Assembly (NCBI GenBank): GCA_004009845.1
Contig: RMBW01000022.1
Span: 124,001-188,000, forward strand
Direction of reading: 5' to 3'
Origin: Davidsoniella eucalypti
Lineage: Eukaryota; Ascomycota; Sordariomycetes; Microascales; Ceratocystidaceae
Length of the DNA stretch: 64,000 nucleotides
The notes beneath the pieces were generated by a model that searched no databases, had not been told where the DNA came from, and was given only the letters and a program-made list of their open reading frames with translations. The translations under genes and the position numbers were made by a program. Positions 11,544 through 22,458 of the stretch are shown piece by piece (position 1 is the first letter of the stretch; each line of letters starts with the position of its first letter).

Positions 11544-12558
11544 AGGCCGAAAGTAGGAGAGAAAAAAGTAAACCCTCAAACTCAAAGAAAAGCATTTTCG
11601 ACAACATAACAACCCTATAACCCTTTTTCCCCTCTTCCTTTTTCTCATAATCTCTTCTTTGCGTTATTGTTTTGTAGCGAGCCTATTTATATCCTTTTTA
11701 CCTGCTCTTATTCTTCTGCGCTTTATTTTATTTTATTTTCTTGGTTTGTGACGATTACGCAGTCGATATATTTTGCTTTTGTATCAAGCATTTTGTTTTG
11801 GTAAACATGCTTCGTTATCTCTTTTCTCTTTCGCATCCATCCCCCTCCCCTGTAGTACCATATTCTATTCTTTTTCGTCTTTTCTTTTCTTCTGGCTTTC
11901 CTTTAATGTTTATCGCTTTGGCTTTCGACGTCATATTTGTCCATGATTGACTACCATTACTTGTCCTCTTAGTACTATTATCATGTTCTCTTGTCACCAC
12001 TTTTCATCTTTACTATTGCAACCTACTATCAAATTCTATACGATATCTTCACATTCACGAGAGAACACACTTAAAAACAAGTCCATTCTATTTATAAGGT
12101 GCGATTTGTAGTACTTGTTCTCTTCCTAATGTTTCCAATGTATATCATATAGAACAACATGTCTCTCCACGATGTTTTGTATCACGCATCGTATTCTATC
12201 TTTGATTCATTTTAGTAACCAACCATCTAAAAAAGAGGAGGCAAAAACTATTATAATTACTACAAAGCCCATTCAGTCGGTCAGTCACTCGTACCTCCTT
12301 TGGCTAGTCGTTCCATTCTCTTTTTGATATGTGAGACAATAACCCTTTCTCAAGCTCCTATCATCTTTTTCACAATGGTTCACAACAACTTTAGTATACA
12401 AGTAAGAATAACTACGCAATCTTCATAGCTCTATAGCTTCATAAGATAAATGAATTAAAAAAAAAAAGAATAACTACGAACCCCTCATACTGTGGTAATG
12501 GTTCCAAAAAATATGATCAAGATTAAACATTGATATTAATGATGTTTGTTAGTAGTTT
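11544..12558. other. 3' region of epimerase-like gene, convergent gap
   Basis: T-rich trailer to about 12,000, then AT-rich sequence. It contains the small A-tailed element listed separately at 12404-12478; no gene seen. Confidence 0.5.
12404..12478 (+). mobile_element. Tiny A-tailed retroposon-like element with target-site duplication (copy A)
   Basis: A perfect 13-bp direct repeat, AAGAATAACTACG, lies at 12404-12416 and 12466-12478. Between them is a body of about 40 bp starting near CAATCTTCATAGC and ending in GATAAATGAATT, followed by 11 A. The same body occurs on the minus strand at 54200-54248 with one mismatch in 39 and a different flanking duplication. An A tail plus length-matched duplications beginning AAGAA is what LINE-type target-primed reverse transcription leaves. 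The element is too short to code for anything; the source RNA is unknown. Confidence 0.7.
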
Positions 12559-13477
12559 TCAAACAATACTAAACATCACTTCGAATTCCTCCCAGACAGC
12601 AGAAGCAAATGACTGTAGGTCTGAAATTTTGAAAACAATATCTGATTCAGCCGGTCCAATGTCTCTCAAGAAGAGTAGCTTAAAGTCCAATAGTAACGGA
12701 CCATTATGTACGTTGTATGATTTTTGAGTTGTGCCTGAGTCTTTGGAGATAGAGACTGTTTGCCTGAGTACTGGTTCCGGCCTACTTGAAGCTCTGGTTG
12801 TAGTAGCACCCGGCCGGACTTGGTGGACTTCCTCTTCCCACCTTTCTATGATGATAGTCCGAGAAGGAATGTCTAACTTTGAAAGAAGCACAATTCTAAT
12901 CTGATGGCTTGAATTATCAAACCACCATCTCATTTTACTTCTGAGCTGAAGCAGTGACTGTGAATAGCCAGCCTCAATCATGAGAGTAGGCCATCTTTGG
13001 ACACGATAGCCTTGCAGTTTTGGGCCACCACTCGAATCACCTTCTCCACTATCACCGCTAGCACTACCTTTCCCAAAAAACTGGGAAGCGCCCTGTGGAA
13101 CCCAACTATCATGCATGCCCATATCAAACATTTCGTGAATTAACCCATACATAAGAGATATATGAAGCTGCTCATGTGCACCAAAGGGTTGTGATATGAA
13201 TAGTGTTTTCGGCTCTGCACGATAGTGAAATCGACAGCGCCTACCACGAACTTCCCGTCCCCTTTCGATTGCAAGAAACTGGTCAGGCGAGACATCTGAT
13301 AGTAAGAATAATTAGTACAAGGTTATGTATATCTGGATGAATCGTCTTACCTGTTACAATTAAAAAATCACTAGTGATTCTTCGGAGATGATTGTATAGC
13401 CCTCTGATGGATCGGTATTTGATTGTTGGGTCTATTTCGGTCTGCCCTGTGGGTGAATTCAAAAGTTTTGGTGACAT
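12559..13477 (-). CDS. Unrecognised repetitive fungal family, possibly PD-(D/E)XK nuclease-like
   Basis: Two exons on the minus strand: 13477-13351 and 13295-12559, with phase-1 intron 13350-13296 (GTAAGA to ATCAG), giving 287 residues. The splice is supported by the decayed copy at 14490-15050, which has the same intron at the same codon. The first ATG is at 13477, but the frame stays open upstream of it and aligns with the longer N-terminus of the decayed copy, so the original start may be lost or non-ATG. The core reads WPTLMIEAGYSQSL, RWWFDNSS and IRIVLLSKLD then IIIERWEEE. This resembles a multi-copy family of fungal hypothetical proteins with a WPTxxxExGxS motif. The acidic residue, strand and hydrophobic-strand order recalls a PD-(D/E)XK fold; this is inference and catalytic residues are not assured. 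No homologue of known function is recognised. Confidence 0.6.
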
Positions 13478-14489
13478 TGACACAGATTCAACAGTGATGG
13501 CGATGGGATTCCTTCTTGGTGTATTGAGTATGGTAGTATTGTAAGTTGCTGGCGATGATTATTTTGAGTTACTTAACATCTTGTTTGTGTGACTTGGGGG
13601 GGGGGGGGGGGGGGGGAAATGTCAATTTATAACGGTCATCGATACATAAAGATAGAAGACGGTGTTGACACAGATAGACTTGGAGATACGGAGACTAGGC
13701 TTAGTTGGATTAGTTATTAGCGTCGAGATAGCGAAACCAGCGAATTGCTTTCAGCCAAAAGAAGACACCATCTTTTGAACTTGCCCTGCTGCCTAGAGCC
13801 GGCTAAAGGTTGGTGGTGTCTTTTTTGTCTGGTAGATCTTCTCCACGGATGCCTAGAAACTAGGAACGGCCTATCTTTGCCAAGAATGACAAGAAAAAAA
13901 ATACTAGGCCGGCTTTTTGGACTATTACCTACGCTTGAAACATGTTAATTTAGAAGGTAGGCACAACACGCTAATCTATTTCACTTCTACTGCCATCCGC
14001 AGTTTTCAAGCCATATATGTAAACAAAAGCAACCTCTCATACTAAACAAAACCGACTTCTAGAACATGAAGATTTAAGATATTAAAACTTATAATAATAG
14101 GTCAAGTAAGAAACTATTTATTAGGTGCTTACGGATAAGAATGCTGCCCCCCAAGACACGTACTCCACTCAACTTCAACTTATAGGCAGCCATCAACATA
14201 AGGACAGGAGATGGCGACTTTAAGAAATATCATTCTCTATTCTGTTTTTCCTTTTTTCCCCCTTTTTTGCCTTGATCGGAGAGACACAGGCGTTGCTATC
14301 GTGAAAGGCAGTCTAGTCTGAGCAATCCCCGGATACCTATGAACACAGAAAACTGGCGCCAGAAAACACGGCCTAGCCCAGAGTCGAAAAGGAGCTCTTA
14401 GATAAATCACTAGACTATAAATATAATCATCATCTTCTTCTTCTTCACGCTTATATAGCTACGCGCAGAGGAGAAGGTTTTCCCCTAGA
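13478..14489. other. Gap between family gene and its decayed copies
   Basis: AT-rich sequence with a long poly-G run (listed separately) about 120 bp upstream of the ATG at 13477. No gene seen. Confidence 0.4.
13596..13616. repeat. Poly-G tract (21 G)
   Basis: Uninterrupted run of 21 G on the + strand, which is poly-C on the strand of the adjacent gene, in its upstream region. Confidence 0.95.
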
Positions 14490-15050
14490 TATGGGTAGTT
14501 TTCGAAATCATCACAGACAGCAAAAGCAAATGACTGTAGTTCTGGAATATTGACAACAATGTCTGGTTGACACTGTTTATTGGGAATTTTGGGATTCTAA
14601 TTCGATCCAGACACAAGACGCAAAGAACTGCAGTTCTGGAATATCAACTACTATATCTGATTCACCAGGGCCCAAATGCGGGTTGGGAGTGATACAAAAA
14701 GGGTTTTGAGGGTTTTGCGGTAATGGAATCTCCATCGCCTGCCATGAGCATCTCTTGCCTGCTCAATTGCAAGAAATTGGCTATGCGAGACATCTAAAAG
14801 AAGGTAGCATTAGTAAAAGAAAAAAGGGGATATATAGTAGCGAATATGGTATCCTACCATGGACGATGAGAAAATCACCAGGTGTACTATCAAGATGATG
14901 CAATAGGGTGTTGGTAGATTGTAAGCTTGTGGTCGGGTCTTCAGATATATTGATCTGCGGGGTAGGTGAATTCGAGGTTGTTGGTAATATTGACATAGAT
15001 GTAGCAGGAGTCAGCAGTGTTGGCTTAGGGACTTTGTGTGACATATGCAT
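14490..15050 (-). pseudogene. Decayed copy of the 12.6-13.5 kb family gene, plus an extra C-terminal fragment
   Basis: The first exon (15050-14858, ATG at 15050) ends GDFLIVH and splices with the same phase-1 intron (14857-14794) to DVSHSQFLAIEQ, parallel to DVSPDQFLAIER in the intact copy. After about 30 residues (RWRFHYR, KTLFVS) the whole middle of the protein is missing. The sequence jumps, with a frameshift, to the C-terminal block GPGESDIVVDIPELQFFAS, and the spliced frame stops at 14651. A second, separate C-terminal block (PDIVVNIPELQSFA) lies at about 14490-14570. This fits unequal recombination and decay of a tandem array. Confidence 0.7.
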
Positions 15051-15299
15051 GTGCCATGTAGCGATGTAATTTTGTGGTGTGGTGGTGTTGAAGAGTGGAA
15101 GAAAGTTGCAAGGTCATTGTATACAATCTCTATTGACCGGCTTGGAACTTGCTAAATAAATTAGGCCACACGTGGTTGAAAACAAAGATGTAAAACATGA
15201 ATAAATACACACTATAGATAAGTAAGATAGAGTAGACACTGAAGGTAATTGCATGGCGTGTTTAATTGTTTGTTATGGATAGATTCTTGTGACCTTATT

Positions 15300-15765
15300 T
15301 CAGGTGCCTGTCCGGTAGATGAAATGGTGATGTCAATACAGACAAGCTCTGATTGTGACAGCATAGGATCGGGCTTGGTAGACTTCTTCTTCCTCTTCCC
15401 ACCTTTCTGTGATAATAGTCTGAGAATGAAGGTTGAACTTTGAAAGAACCACAATTTTAATCTGATGACTTGACTGCAAACCACCATCTCATTTTGATTC
15501 CGAGTTGAAGTAGTTATTGGGAATATCTAGCTTTAATCATCAAAGTAGGCCCTTTTGGATAGGATGATTCCTGCAGTGCTAGACCACCACTTAAATCGCC
15601 TTCTTCTCTATCGCCATCAGCGCCACCTTCTCCAAAATGGGTTGTAGTGCCAAATGAAGACCAGCTGTGATACAATCCAGTGCCATTTATCTTGAGCTAC
15701 ATCCTTTCACAGAAAGCCACATGAAGTTCTCATGTGCACCAGTAAGTTGTGATATGTAATATATT
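15300..15765 (-). pseudogene. Decayed middle fragment of the same family
   Basis: Read on the minus strand, several frames give recognisable pieces of the intact copy in order: an HE-L-H block, GDREEGDLSGGLALQ, GPTLMIKARYSQ, KMRWWF and ITERWEEE-like sequence. They are separated by stop codons and frameshifts. The IEAG glutamate is changed (IKAR), so any activity is lost. It is the middle part missing from the neighbouring relic. Confidence 0.65.
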
Positions 15766-17142
15766 AGGATGAGTTTACTAGCATAGGCAGTCATGGTATT
15801 AGATTTTCAAAGAAGCATGGTAGACCAATTCTGAGCTGCTGGCAGTTTACTACTACCACGCAAATCATTATATTGGTATATATTATTTGTTAATTATGCG
15901 GAAATGAATGCTTTTGTTAAATACATATATTTCTATAATTCGTTTAGGTTTAGCGCCATTTATCCGGAGGGGACTAAGTCTCACAAGCCTGTTCCTCGAT
16001 TGAGTATGTGGCAAGTTTGTATGGATGCCTACCTACTTCTTATCTGCCTGTGGCACAATGGAGCAACGTTTTTGTGTGCTACTCATTATTGGAGGTATCC
16101 GCTTAGTTTGCCATCTCTAGGTTTAATACCACGTGATATCTGATATAAGGTTAGTAAGTCTGATATTTGACTTACCCAAACTGCCTAGAAGGACTGTATG
16201 GTGGGTTATTAATGCCTTTGATTTGTTTGTCGTCGAACAACATTATAATGTCACCATCTCAGGCCTAGTGAGAGTTTTCTAGCCACTCTTCTGACATATA
16301 ATTAAGAAAGACGGGTATTAAAATACTTAACCTTTGTAGTATCACGCAGCAGTAGTAGTATCGCCAGATAGATGACTGATATAGACTCATCGGCGCTAGA
16401 TACACCGTAGAGAACGCCGTAGTCGACGTCTTCTATACTGTTTTACTGTGATATGGCTGGGGCAATGAGACGGGTAACGGCCCCGAATAAAGTGGCGGAT
16501 AGCAGGATTTATATACCAGCACCCCGGGTATCACACAACCGGCTAAGCTAGTATAACCATGCTACGTTGGCTAATGATCGTCAAGAGTTAATATTATAAT
16601 AACGGTGTTCCTTTGCCTAACAATAAAATACAATAGCCATTTCGAGGTTAGTTTTGAATAAATAAGTCAAGAGCATATTCACATGTTACCGAAAATATAA
16701 CCATAATAAGCTTTTCATAGTTCATATATTCCCTGTTTACATAACTAAGCTCGTCGGCTAACCTAGCATGCCTCTTTTTGTTACGTTGTTTATACAGAGT
16801 ACATGTACTTAGAAGTTGCTAGTAAACCCCCAAAAACCGCGCTATTACTGTCTCGGGTAACTAGCTGTGACTTTATTTTGATGGGGAGGTTTGGCTGTAG
16901 TTGCGCTTCATTTGTTTTGTGTCTAAGCTACGTATGTATCTCGGCTGTTGATATTTTGACGGCTAGATTGCCGATAAACAACCGAAAGCATATGTATATT
17001 CTAGTCCCAGCTTGTTGATCGATAGAAACTGGGGTTTTATATCAACTTGCATGGTTCCTTTTCCTTTTCTCTTTTGTTTTTATTCTCGACCAACATTAAA
17101 TTTTAAAATCAGTACCAACGCTACAATTGCTCAATTTCCAAA
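15766..17142. other. Intergenic region upstream of lipocalin-like gene
   Basis: AT-rich, only short open frames. The last 100 bases are pyrimidine-rich (leader). No gene seen. Confidence 0.45.
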
Positions 17143-17834
17143 ATGGCTGCTCCCAAAGAAAAGAACATTGGCGATCTAAACGGTATCTGGGTTATGGTCA
17201 GAGCCTTCCCACCAAACCCTAATTCTTCGATCTATATCTAGTCTTGCTAACCTGCTAGCTACTACAGAACCGCGAGCTATCCGACTCTGTCGATCCCGTA
17301 CTAAAGATGCAGGGTATAGCATATACGACTCGTACCTTCATCGGCCACAGCACCATGACCGTGACAATCACTCAGTCTATTGGTCGCCCACTACCGCCGG
17401 CCGCCGCAGATGCTGCTGATGTGACCCTACTGACGGCCGACCAGCAACTAGCACCGGTGCGTTTCATGCCAGGTGTCAAGGGTACTCGCGAGAGCCGCTG
17501 TTTAGATGGTCTAGTCCGAGCACACGAGGACCACATCTTCGGCAATGTTGAAGGTTACTCCCGCTTCATTGAGCGTTCCGAAGTCAAGGATGCAGATCTT
17601 GAGAAGAATTGGATTGCGGAAGATGAGGAGCGCACAGGAGCGGAGGGTAAGGCTCATATCATCAGTTTTGTGCGCAACTTGGATGAGGGTAAGGGCTGGG
17701 AGGCTACGCAGATTTGGGGCTTCCAGGTTGTTGATGGACAACGAAGATATTGCCGTAACATCCGCTTGACAAAGCCGGGTGAGAAGACTATTTACTCTCG
17801 CCTGGTCTATGACTACAAGGGCGCGGCTAACTAG
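17143..17834 (+). CDS. Lipocalin-like uncharacterised fungal protein
   Basis: Two exons: 17143-17196 and 17268-17834, with a phase-0 intron at 17197-17267 (GTCAGA to ACAG, branch GCTAAC), giving 206 residues. The start MAAPKEKNIGDLNGIWVM followed by NRELSDSVDPVLKMQG is the N-terminal signature of a family of small Pezizomycotina proteins. They resemble lipocalins or fatty-acid-binding proteins: G-x-W near the start, then predicted beta strands. The middle has RESRCLDGL and HIFGNVEGYSRF; the end has QIWGFQVVDGQRRY and the basic-aromatic RLVYDY. There is no signal peptide, so it is probably cytosolic. Function is unknown; a ligand-binding role is inference from the fold guess. It converges on the CBS gene. 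Confidence 0.75.
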
Positions 17835-18237
17835 ATTGGAAGGGAAGGGTATGAAACTAACAGAGATATGTACCGTTATTGTATATCTTAATTCACAGTT
17901 ACTAAAAATCAAAACTCTTTTCACTTCTGTGCATTTTATATACACGAGGTTATATGCTATGCCGTGGTTCGGTATCATTATATAGTGTGTTGTTGTTCTT
18001 GTTTTTTTGTTCAAACCCTGATGTTGAACTACTGGGTTGAGCCAGTCCACAGCCCTCGCCTGACGACGAACCATTTTTGTGACGGCCAGTCCTTGGGTTA
18101 GCTACTTCTGATATAGTTCCAATGGCCTTGCCTAGCTCGAGTTGATCCGGCTTGGCTGTGACTGTGCTGTTAATATACTATATATGTGTTCGATTTCCAT
18201 TTACTCCTATCGTACTGTACTCTTCCTTTGATCCCAA
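17835..18237. other. Convergent 3' gap
   Basis: Trailer sequences of the lipocalin-like (+) and CBS-domain (-) genes. Nothing else seen. Confidence 0.5.
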
Positions 18238-19175
18238 CTACTCTGGTCTCCGCTCAACGAACTTCTCCAGATCCTCGATGGTAGCTACACCTAAGACAAA
18301 CCGTCTCTTCTCGTCAGAGACGACGGCAAAGTCCTGTTTCTCGGCGCCACCAAAGAAGAATTCCTCGAGAGTTTCTAGTGGTGTCTCCATGGTGATGACC
18401 GTATACTTGCGTGTCTTGCGCTGGAAACGAACCATGACGGACTCGAGTGAGTCATTCTGCGCCGCCTTGCCGTCCTGTAGCATAGCCTGAAGCTGAGGCA
18501 TAGAGATGTAGCCGATGAGACCACGGGTGTGTGCGTCCACCACGGTTAGGTGGGTGTATTCACGCTCAAATGCGGCAAGCAGGGCGCTGCTGATGGTGTC
18601 TTGGGGAGTCATAGAAAGGGCGGCGGGGGGGTCGAGGTCTTCTACAGTGGCCTAATGAGATTACATTGTTAGTTAACGGCTCATTTAAGAAACCAAAGCA
18701 AGGATACTGCTGCCGTGTTGACTGAGAGTAGGATATAGAGTTGAAGCAACAGGAGAAGAGGCTTGCATTGACAGCAGAAGACATAGTGCTAATTACTAGC
18801 AAAGCCCTTGCTCCCAGTACATCGCCAACGGGTGGGCCGCGAAGAAAAAAGTGCCGCGGGGCAGGAAGCAGCACGTGGTTGTATTCTATATTCTTTCTGT
18901 GGCATTATTCTCGAACCACTCGAAGGGGAAGATAGAAGCATAGCAGAACCAAGTCTGCAAAGAAACCCACCGAGCGCACTTGTAATAAAAGTAACAGAGA
19001 TATACAATATGGTCTTAGCTTCACCACTTGGACGAGGCTTCTGTTCTTGAGAGGCGGCCATAATGATTGGCATAGGATAGCGAGACTTGAGCAAAGAAGA
19101 ACTTACACCACGGTAGCGATTTGACCACTTAGAAGCATATTTAGCAGGGGTCGTAGAAGACGAAACAGCAGCCAT
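18238..19175 (-). CDS. Small tandem CBS-domain protein
   Basis: Minus strand, two exons: 19175-19107 (23 codons, ending NRYRG) and 18651-18238, giving 160 residues. The 455-bp intron (19106-18652, GTAAGT to TTAG, phase 0) is long for this genome but gives RGATVEDLDPPAALSMTPQDT, the expected start of this fungal family. Two CBS motifs follow: residues about 35-75 (ISSALLAAFEREYTHLTVVD, GLIGYISMPQLQ) and about 95-155 (YTVITMETPLETLEEFF, DFAVVSDEKRRFVLGVATIEDLEKFV). CBS pairs bind adenine nucleotides in known families; the partner of this stand-alone protein is unknown. It is distinct from Snf4/AMPK-gamma, which has four CBS motifs. Confidence 0.8.
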
Positions 19176-21269
19176 ATTTGTGATCGATAATATGATTAGT
19201 TAATTGAGATGTGCGAATTAGAAAAGAAGGTTAAGCGGAAGAAAATGCGAAGAGTATCGCAGAGGTTTGTTGAGCGAGATATAAAAAAGCGTCACGATAT
19301 GCTATTTCCAAATTCTGCAACTACTTTGCGAAACTGAAAAAGGGCCTCGGAAATCAGTTGTTAAAATACAACCGTAAAGGCGGGGCGTGCATGTACGGTT
19401 CTCGAGACAACATTGCATACATACAACATAAGTTGATAAAAGGGAAAATTTCCCAAAAATTCACAAGGTTTTCACGATCATTTCTTCCTGTCCGCTCCTG
19501 GGCTTTGCGAAAATTTCTCTGCCTTGTTGCTTTTGTATGCACGTCATTCTCGTGCCGATGAATGAGACCATGGTTAGAGTTGCTTAGGCTTTTTTGTCCC
19601 ATTCAGCATTCTAGGTGACAGAAAAAAGGGACCAAGGCTAGCGATCTTCCAACAGATCAGATCTAAACATTTTAGAGCTTAGCCAAAGTGGATGCCATTG
19701 TCAAAAATAAAGAGGGAATGAAAGGGGTGGGGAAAAGTAACATGTGCTCCCAAAAAGGAAATTATAGTTGAACCATTGTGTTATTGTTGTTTAAACAGAA
19801 GAGAAGGAAAGAATGGACGTTGTTGTTTCTGTTGCTGTGCGACGTAAAGGCTAAACAGGACAACTCTCTAGAAAGTACCCGATATGGCGATGTGGTGATC
19901 TCCGGAGGGAAAGAAGAATAAAAATCAACAGAGAGGATATACTCTAAGATTTGGGTGCTGATTGATTCTTGCCCTGCTTTGTCTTCTCTTCATCAGCCCA
20001 AAGATAGCATTTCAGTGGTCAATGATCCCGGCCACGTGCACCCTCGTCTATTCATTTTGTTCGTTCGTTTATTTGCTATATTTTCTAGTATTTCTGCTAG
20101 TCTACAAGCCCGTCGGCATCACATACAATTGAGATAAAGCCTGTCTTCATAGGAAATCTACCTGGGCCTTGTTTTTCTTTTTTTCTCTTCCTTGAGATGT
20201 CATCAGGCAGGCTTGAAAATCTTCGCTTCAATATTTAACCGCCAGCTCCTACTTTTGAAGTCTACATAACTCTTCTTGACCCAATCTTTCTAGCATTCAT
20301 CTCGACTATTTTCATTCCTATCAAGAAGCGTCCCGCGCCTTGCTTTGATTTGGCTTCTTTCTATTTTATTTTACTTTGGCGTCAACCTACATAGGAATCT
20401 GTTTTCATAGTTCAGAAGAACGACGGCATCGACAGAAAGCAAGGTTGGGTGGCGAGAAGTATCGCCTCAAATCGCATCTTCAAGGCCACGTGAACAAGAA
20501 CTCTTTCGAGATACCTCGTGATATTACTTTTTCTTGTTGCTACATACATCAGCCTGACTCTATATTGCGTTTTTTGGCCAGCAGGTAATACTTTATTACA
20601 CACCCATCCGTCACCATACCTTATCATATCTTGGTACAAGCAGATCAGCAGCTACTACTTTTATTTATGCGCGTCTCGTACCTGACAGGCCTCCCAGACT
20701 TGATTCTCAGATGATCTCATATAAAGACCGCGCTCACTAATAATCACATTCTTACTTTCTAGTATGTTCTTGTCTTAAACTAGACACAAAACATTGTCTT
20801 TTTCGATATCGCTTATATAGTAGCATTTTACGGAGTTATACTCGTTCAGGGCTAGGAAACAGTTATTAACGAAGACCCTATATTACAAGTGATGACGACG
20901 AACAAAGTCGCTCATGTTTTAGGCTTATTACATTCTACTGTTTTGTTCCGTTGAACTGCCATCGCCAAGAGTTTGTTTCGGACACGCTGAAGTGCTGACC
21001 AAGAAACACCCCCTTCGGTTTTTTTTTTTATATCCAGCTTTGTTTCTATTCGTGTTTTGGGGGCCCTGCTTCACATTTAAAGACATCTCGAGTGTTATAG
21101 TGTCCTGAGCGTACGTCCTTCGGATTCTGCCGCAGTTCGAACTTGTTCACTTACACAATAGATCATTGCGCATACAGTTTTTTTTAGGCAAATATCCGTG
21201 CCGCTACTCTTTTCGGGATATCTTTCATCGTCTTTCTTTTTGTTTTTGTCCTTACACATCAGTCTAAAT
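19176..21269. other. Divergent intergenic region
   Basis: 2.1 kb between the CBS gene and the phosphatase gene. Pyrimidine-rich around 20,230-20,400 with a possible TATA-like ATATTTAA near 20,231. No coding frame supported. Confidence 0.45.
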
Positions 21270-22084
21270 ATGAGAGCTGTGGTACTTGCACTAGCCTGGT
21301 GGGCGGTCGCTTTGATGTCTTGCCCTTCATTCATCTCTACGGCCTCGGCTGAGCCAATAATTATGCGTCTAGATCTGGATCTAGACGATGGAATTGTTGT
21401 GCCGCTTAGCCTGGATGTAGACGGAAAGGACGAGACTGTCTATTCGCAGAGCCATCACACACCCACAATTTACCTGATACGCCATGGTGAGAAGCCTAAA
21501 CGTGGCAATGGGCTCAGTGCTGAGGGAATCCAGCGCGCACAATGCTTGCGGGAGGTGTTTGGCAAGAAATCAGATTTTGATATCGGGTATATCATGGCTC
21601 AAACGCCAAAATCCAGTAAGTATCCTGGTGGTGGTGCGTAAGGCGATGACTAAATATTGTGCTAACGCAAGACTGCTCGCTATGGTACAGATGGAAAACA
21701 AAAGCGACCGTTTGATACGGTCAAGCCGCTGGCAAAAGATCTTGACGTCAAAGTCAACACGTCATGCGAGCGAGACGACATACACTGCGTGATATCAGCC
21801 ATAAAGCAGTACTCAGGGAAGAAGAATATACTAATTTGGTAAGCTCCTCGAATAGCACGTATGACAAAGCACTGGCCAACCAACACTAACAACTATGTAG
21901 TTGGGAACACAAGCGGATGCGCAATATCGTCAAGGCTTTAGGAGCCAAGGGCAAGATAGCTCATTATCCAGAAGACCGGTTCGACCTAGTATGGACCGTC
22001 CCGCCAGGTTATAGAAAGATTACAGAGATCTTTTCAGAAGACTGCCCGGATCTCGACCGGAACTCGCGGTCCACGTGGTGGTAA
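21270..22084 (+). CDS. Secreted histidine phosphatase / phosphoglycerate-mutase-like protein
   Basis: Three exons: 21270-21615, 21691-21838 and 21901-22084, giving 225 residues. Introns: 21616-21690 (phase 1, branch GCTAAC) and 21839-21900 (phase 2, branch CACTAAC). An in-frame start 24 codons upstream at 21198 exists, but the ATG at 21270 places a good signal peptide at the N-terminus (MRAVVLALAWWAVALMS, cleavage near TASA-EP). The catalytic RHG motif is YLIRHGEK with R71 H72 G73. The second catalytic histidine is in the spliced ICWEHKRM block (H168), which is only restored by removing intron 2. Related fungal proteins are uncharacterised members of the histidine phosphatase superfamily; the substrate is unknown. 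Signal peptide and missing membrane anchor suggest secretion. Convergent with the NLP gene. Confidence 0.85.
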
Positions 22085-22458
22085 AGCGGGAAACAATGGC
22101 AACTACCAATGACACCTTCACTGGTTCCTAATACCCCGATATAATAATTATAATAATAATAATCATACCCTTTTGTTTCTTTTTTTCATTTATGTTCAAT
22201 ATCACGATCAAGACTATGGTCTTTTGTTTTACTTCAGTTAAATCGATACACAGCGTCGGTGACGTCACGGATCGGGAAGATTAAGTACTAAACAAGTTAT
22301 ATATACCACCCATCAAACATTACATATACAGCGTCAGAATAAGAAATACAAGGCGTCGTCGGTGGGCGGCTAGAACCAAGCTAGCCGGTGGGTATCATGA
22401 CGAGGCCTGAGAAGAAGCCTGGAGAGGCACGATGTCTTCTTCGTTTAGAGGATCCATT
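22085..22458. other. Convergent gap with TAA microsatellite and CRE palindrome
   Basis: A TAA-type microsatellite at about 22141-22164 and the palindrome TGACGTCA at 22260-22267 (bZIP/CRE consensus). Because both flanking genes end here, the palindrome is not in an obvious promoter and its function is doubtful. Confidence 0.4.

Noticed and set aside
22260..22267. Perfect CRE palindrome TGACGTCA as a regulatory site
   Set aside because: It lies between two convergent 3' ends, not in a promoter; an 8-bp match in 64 kb can be chance.
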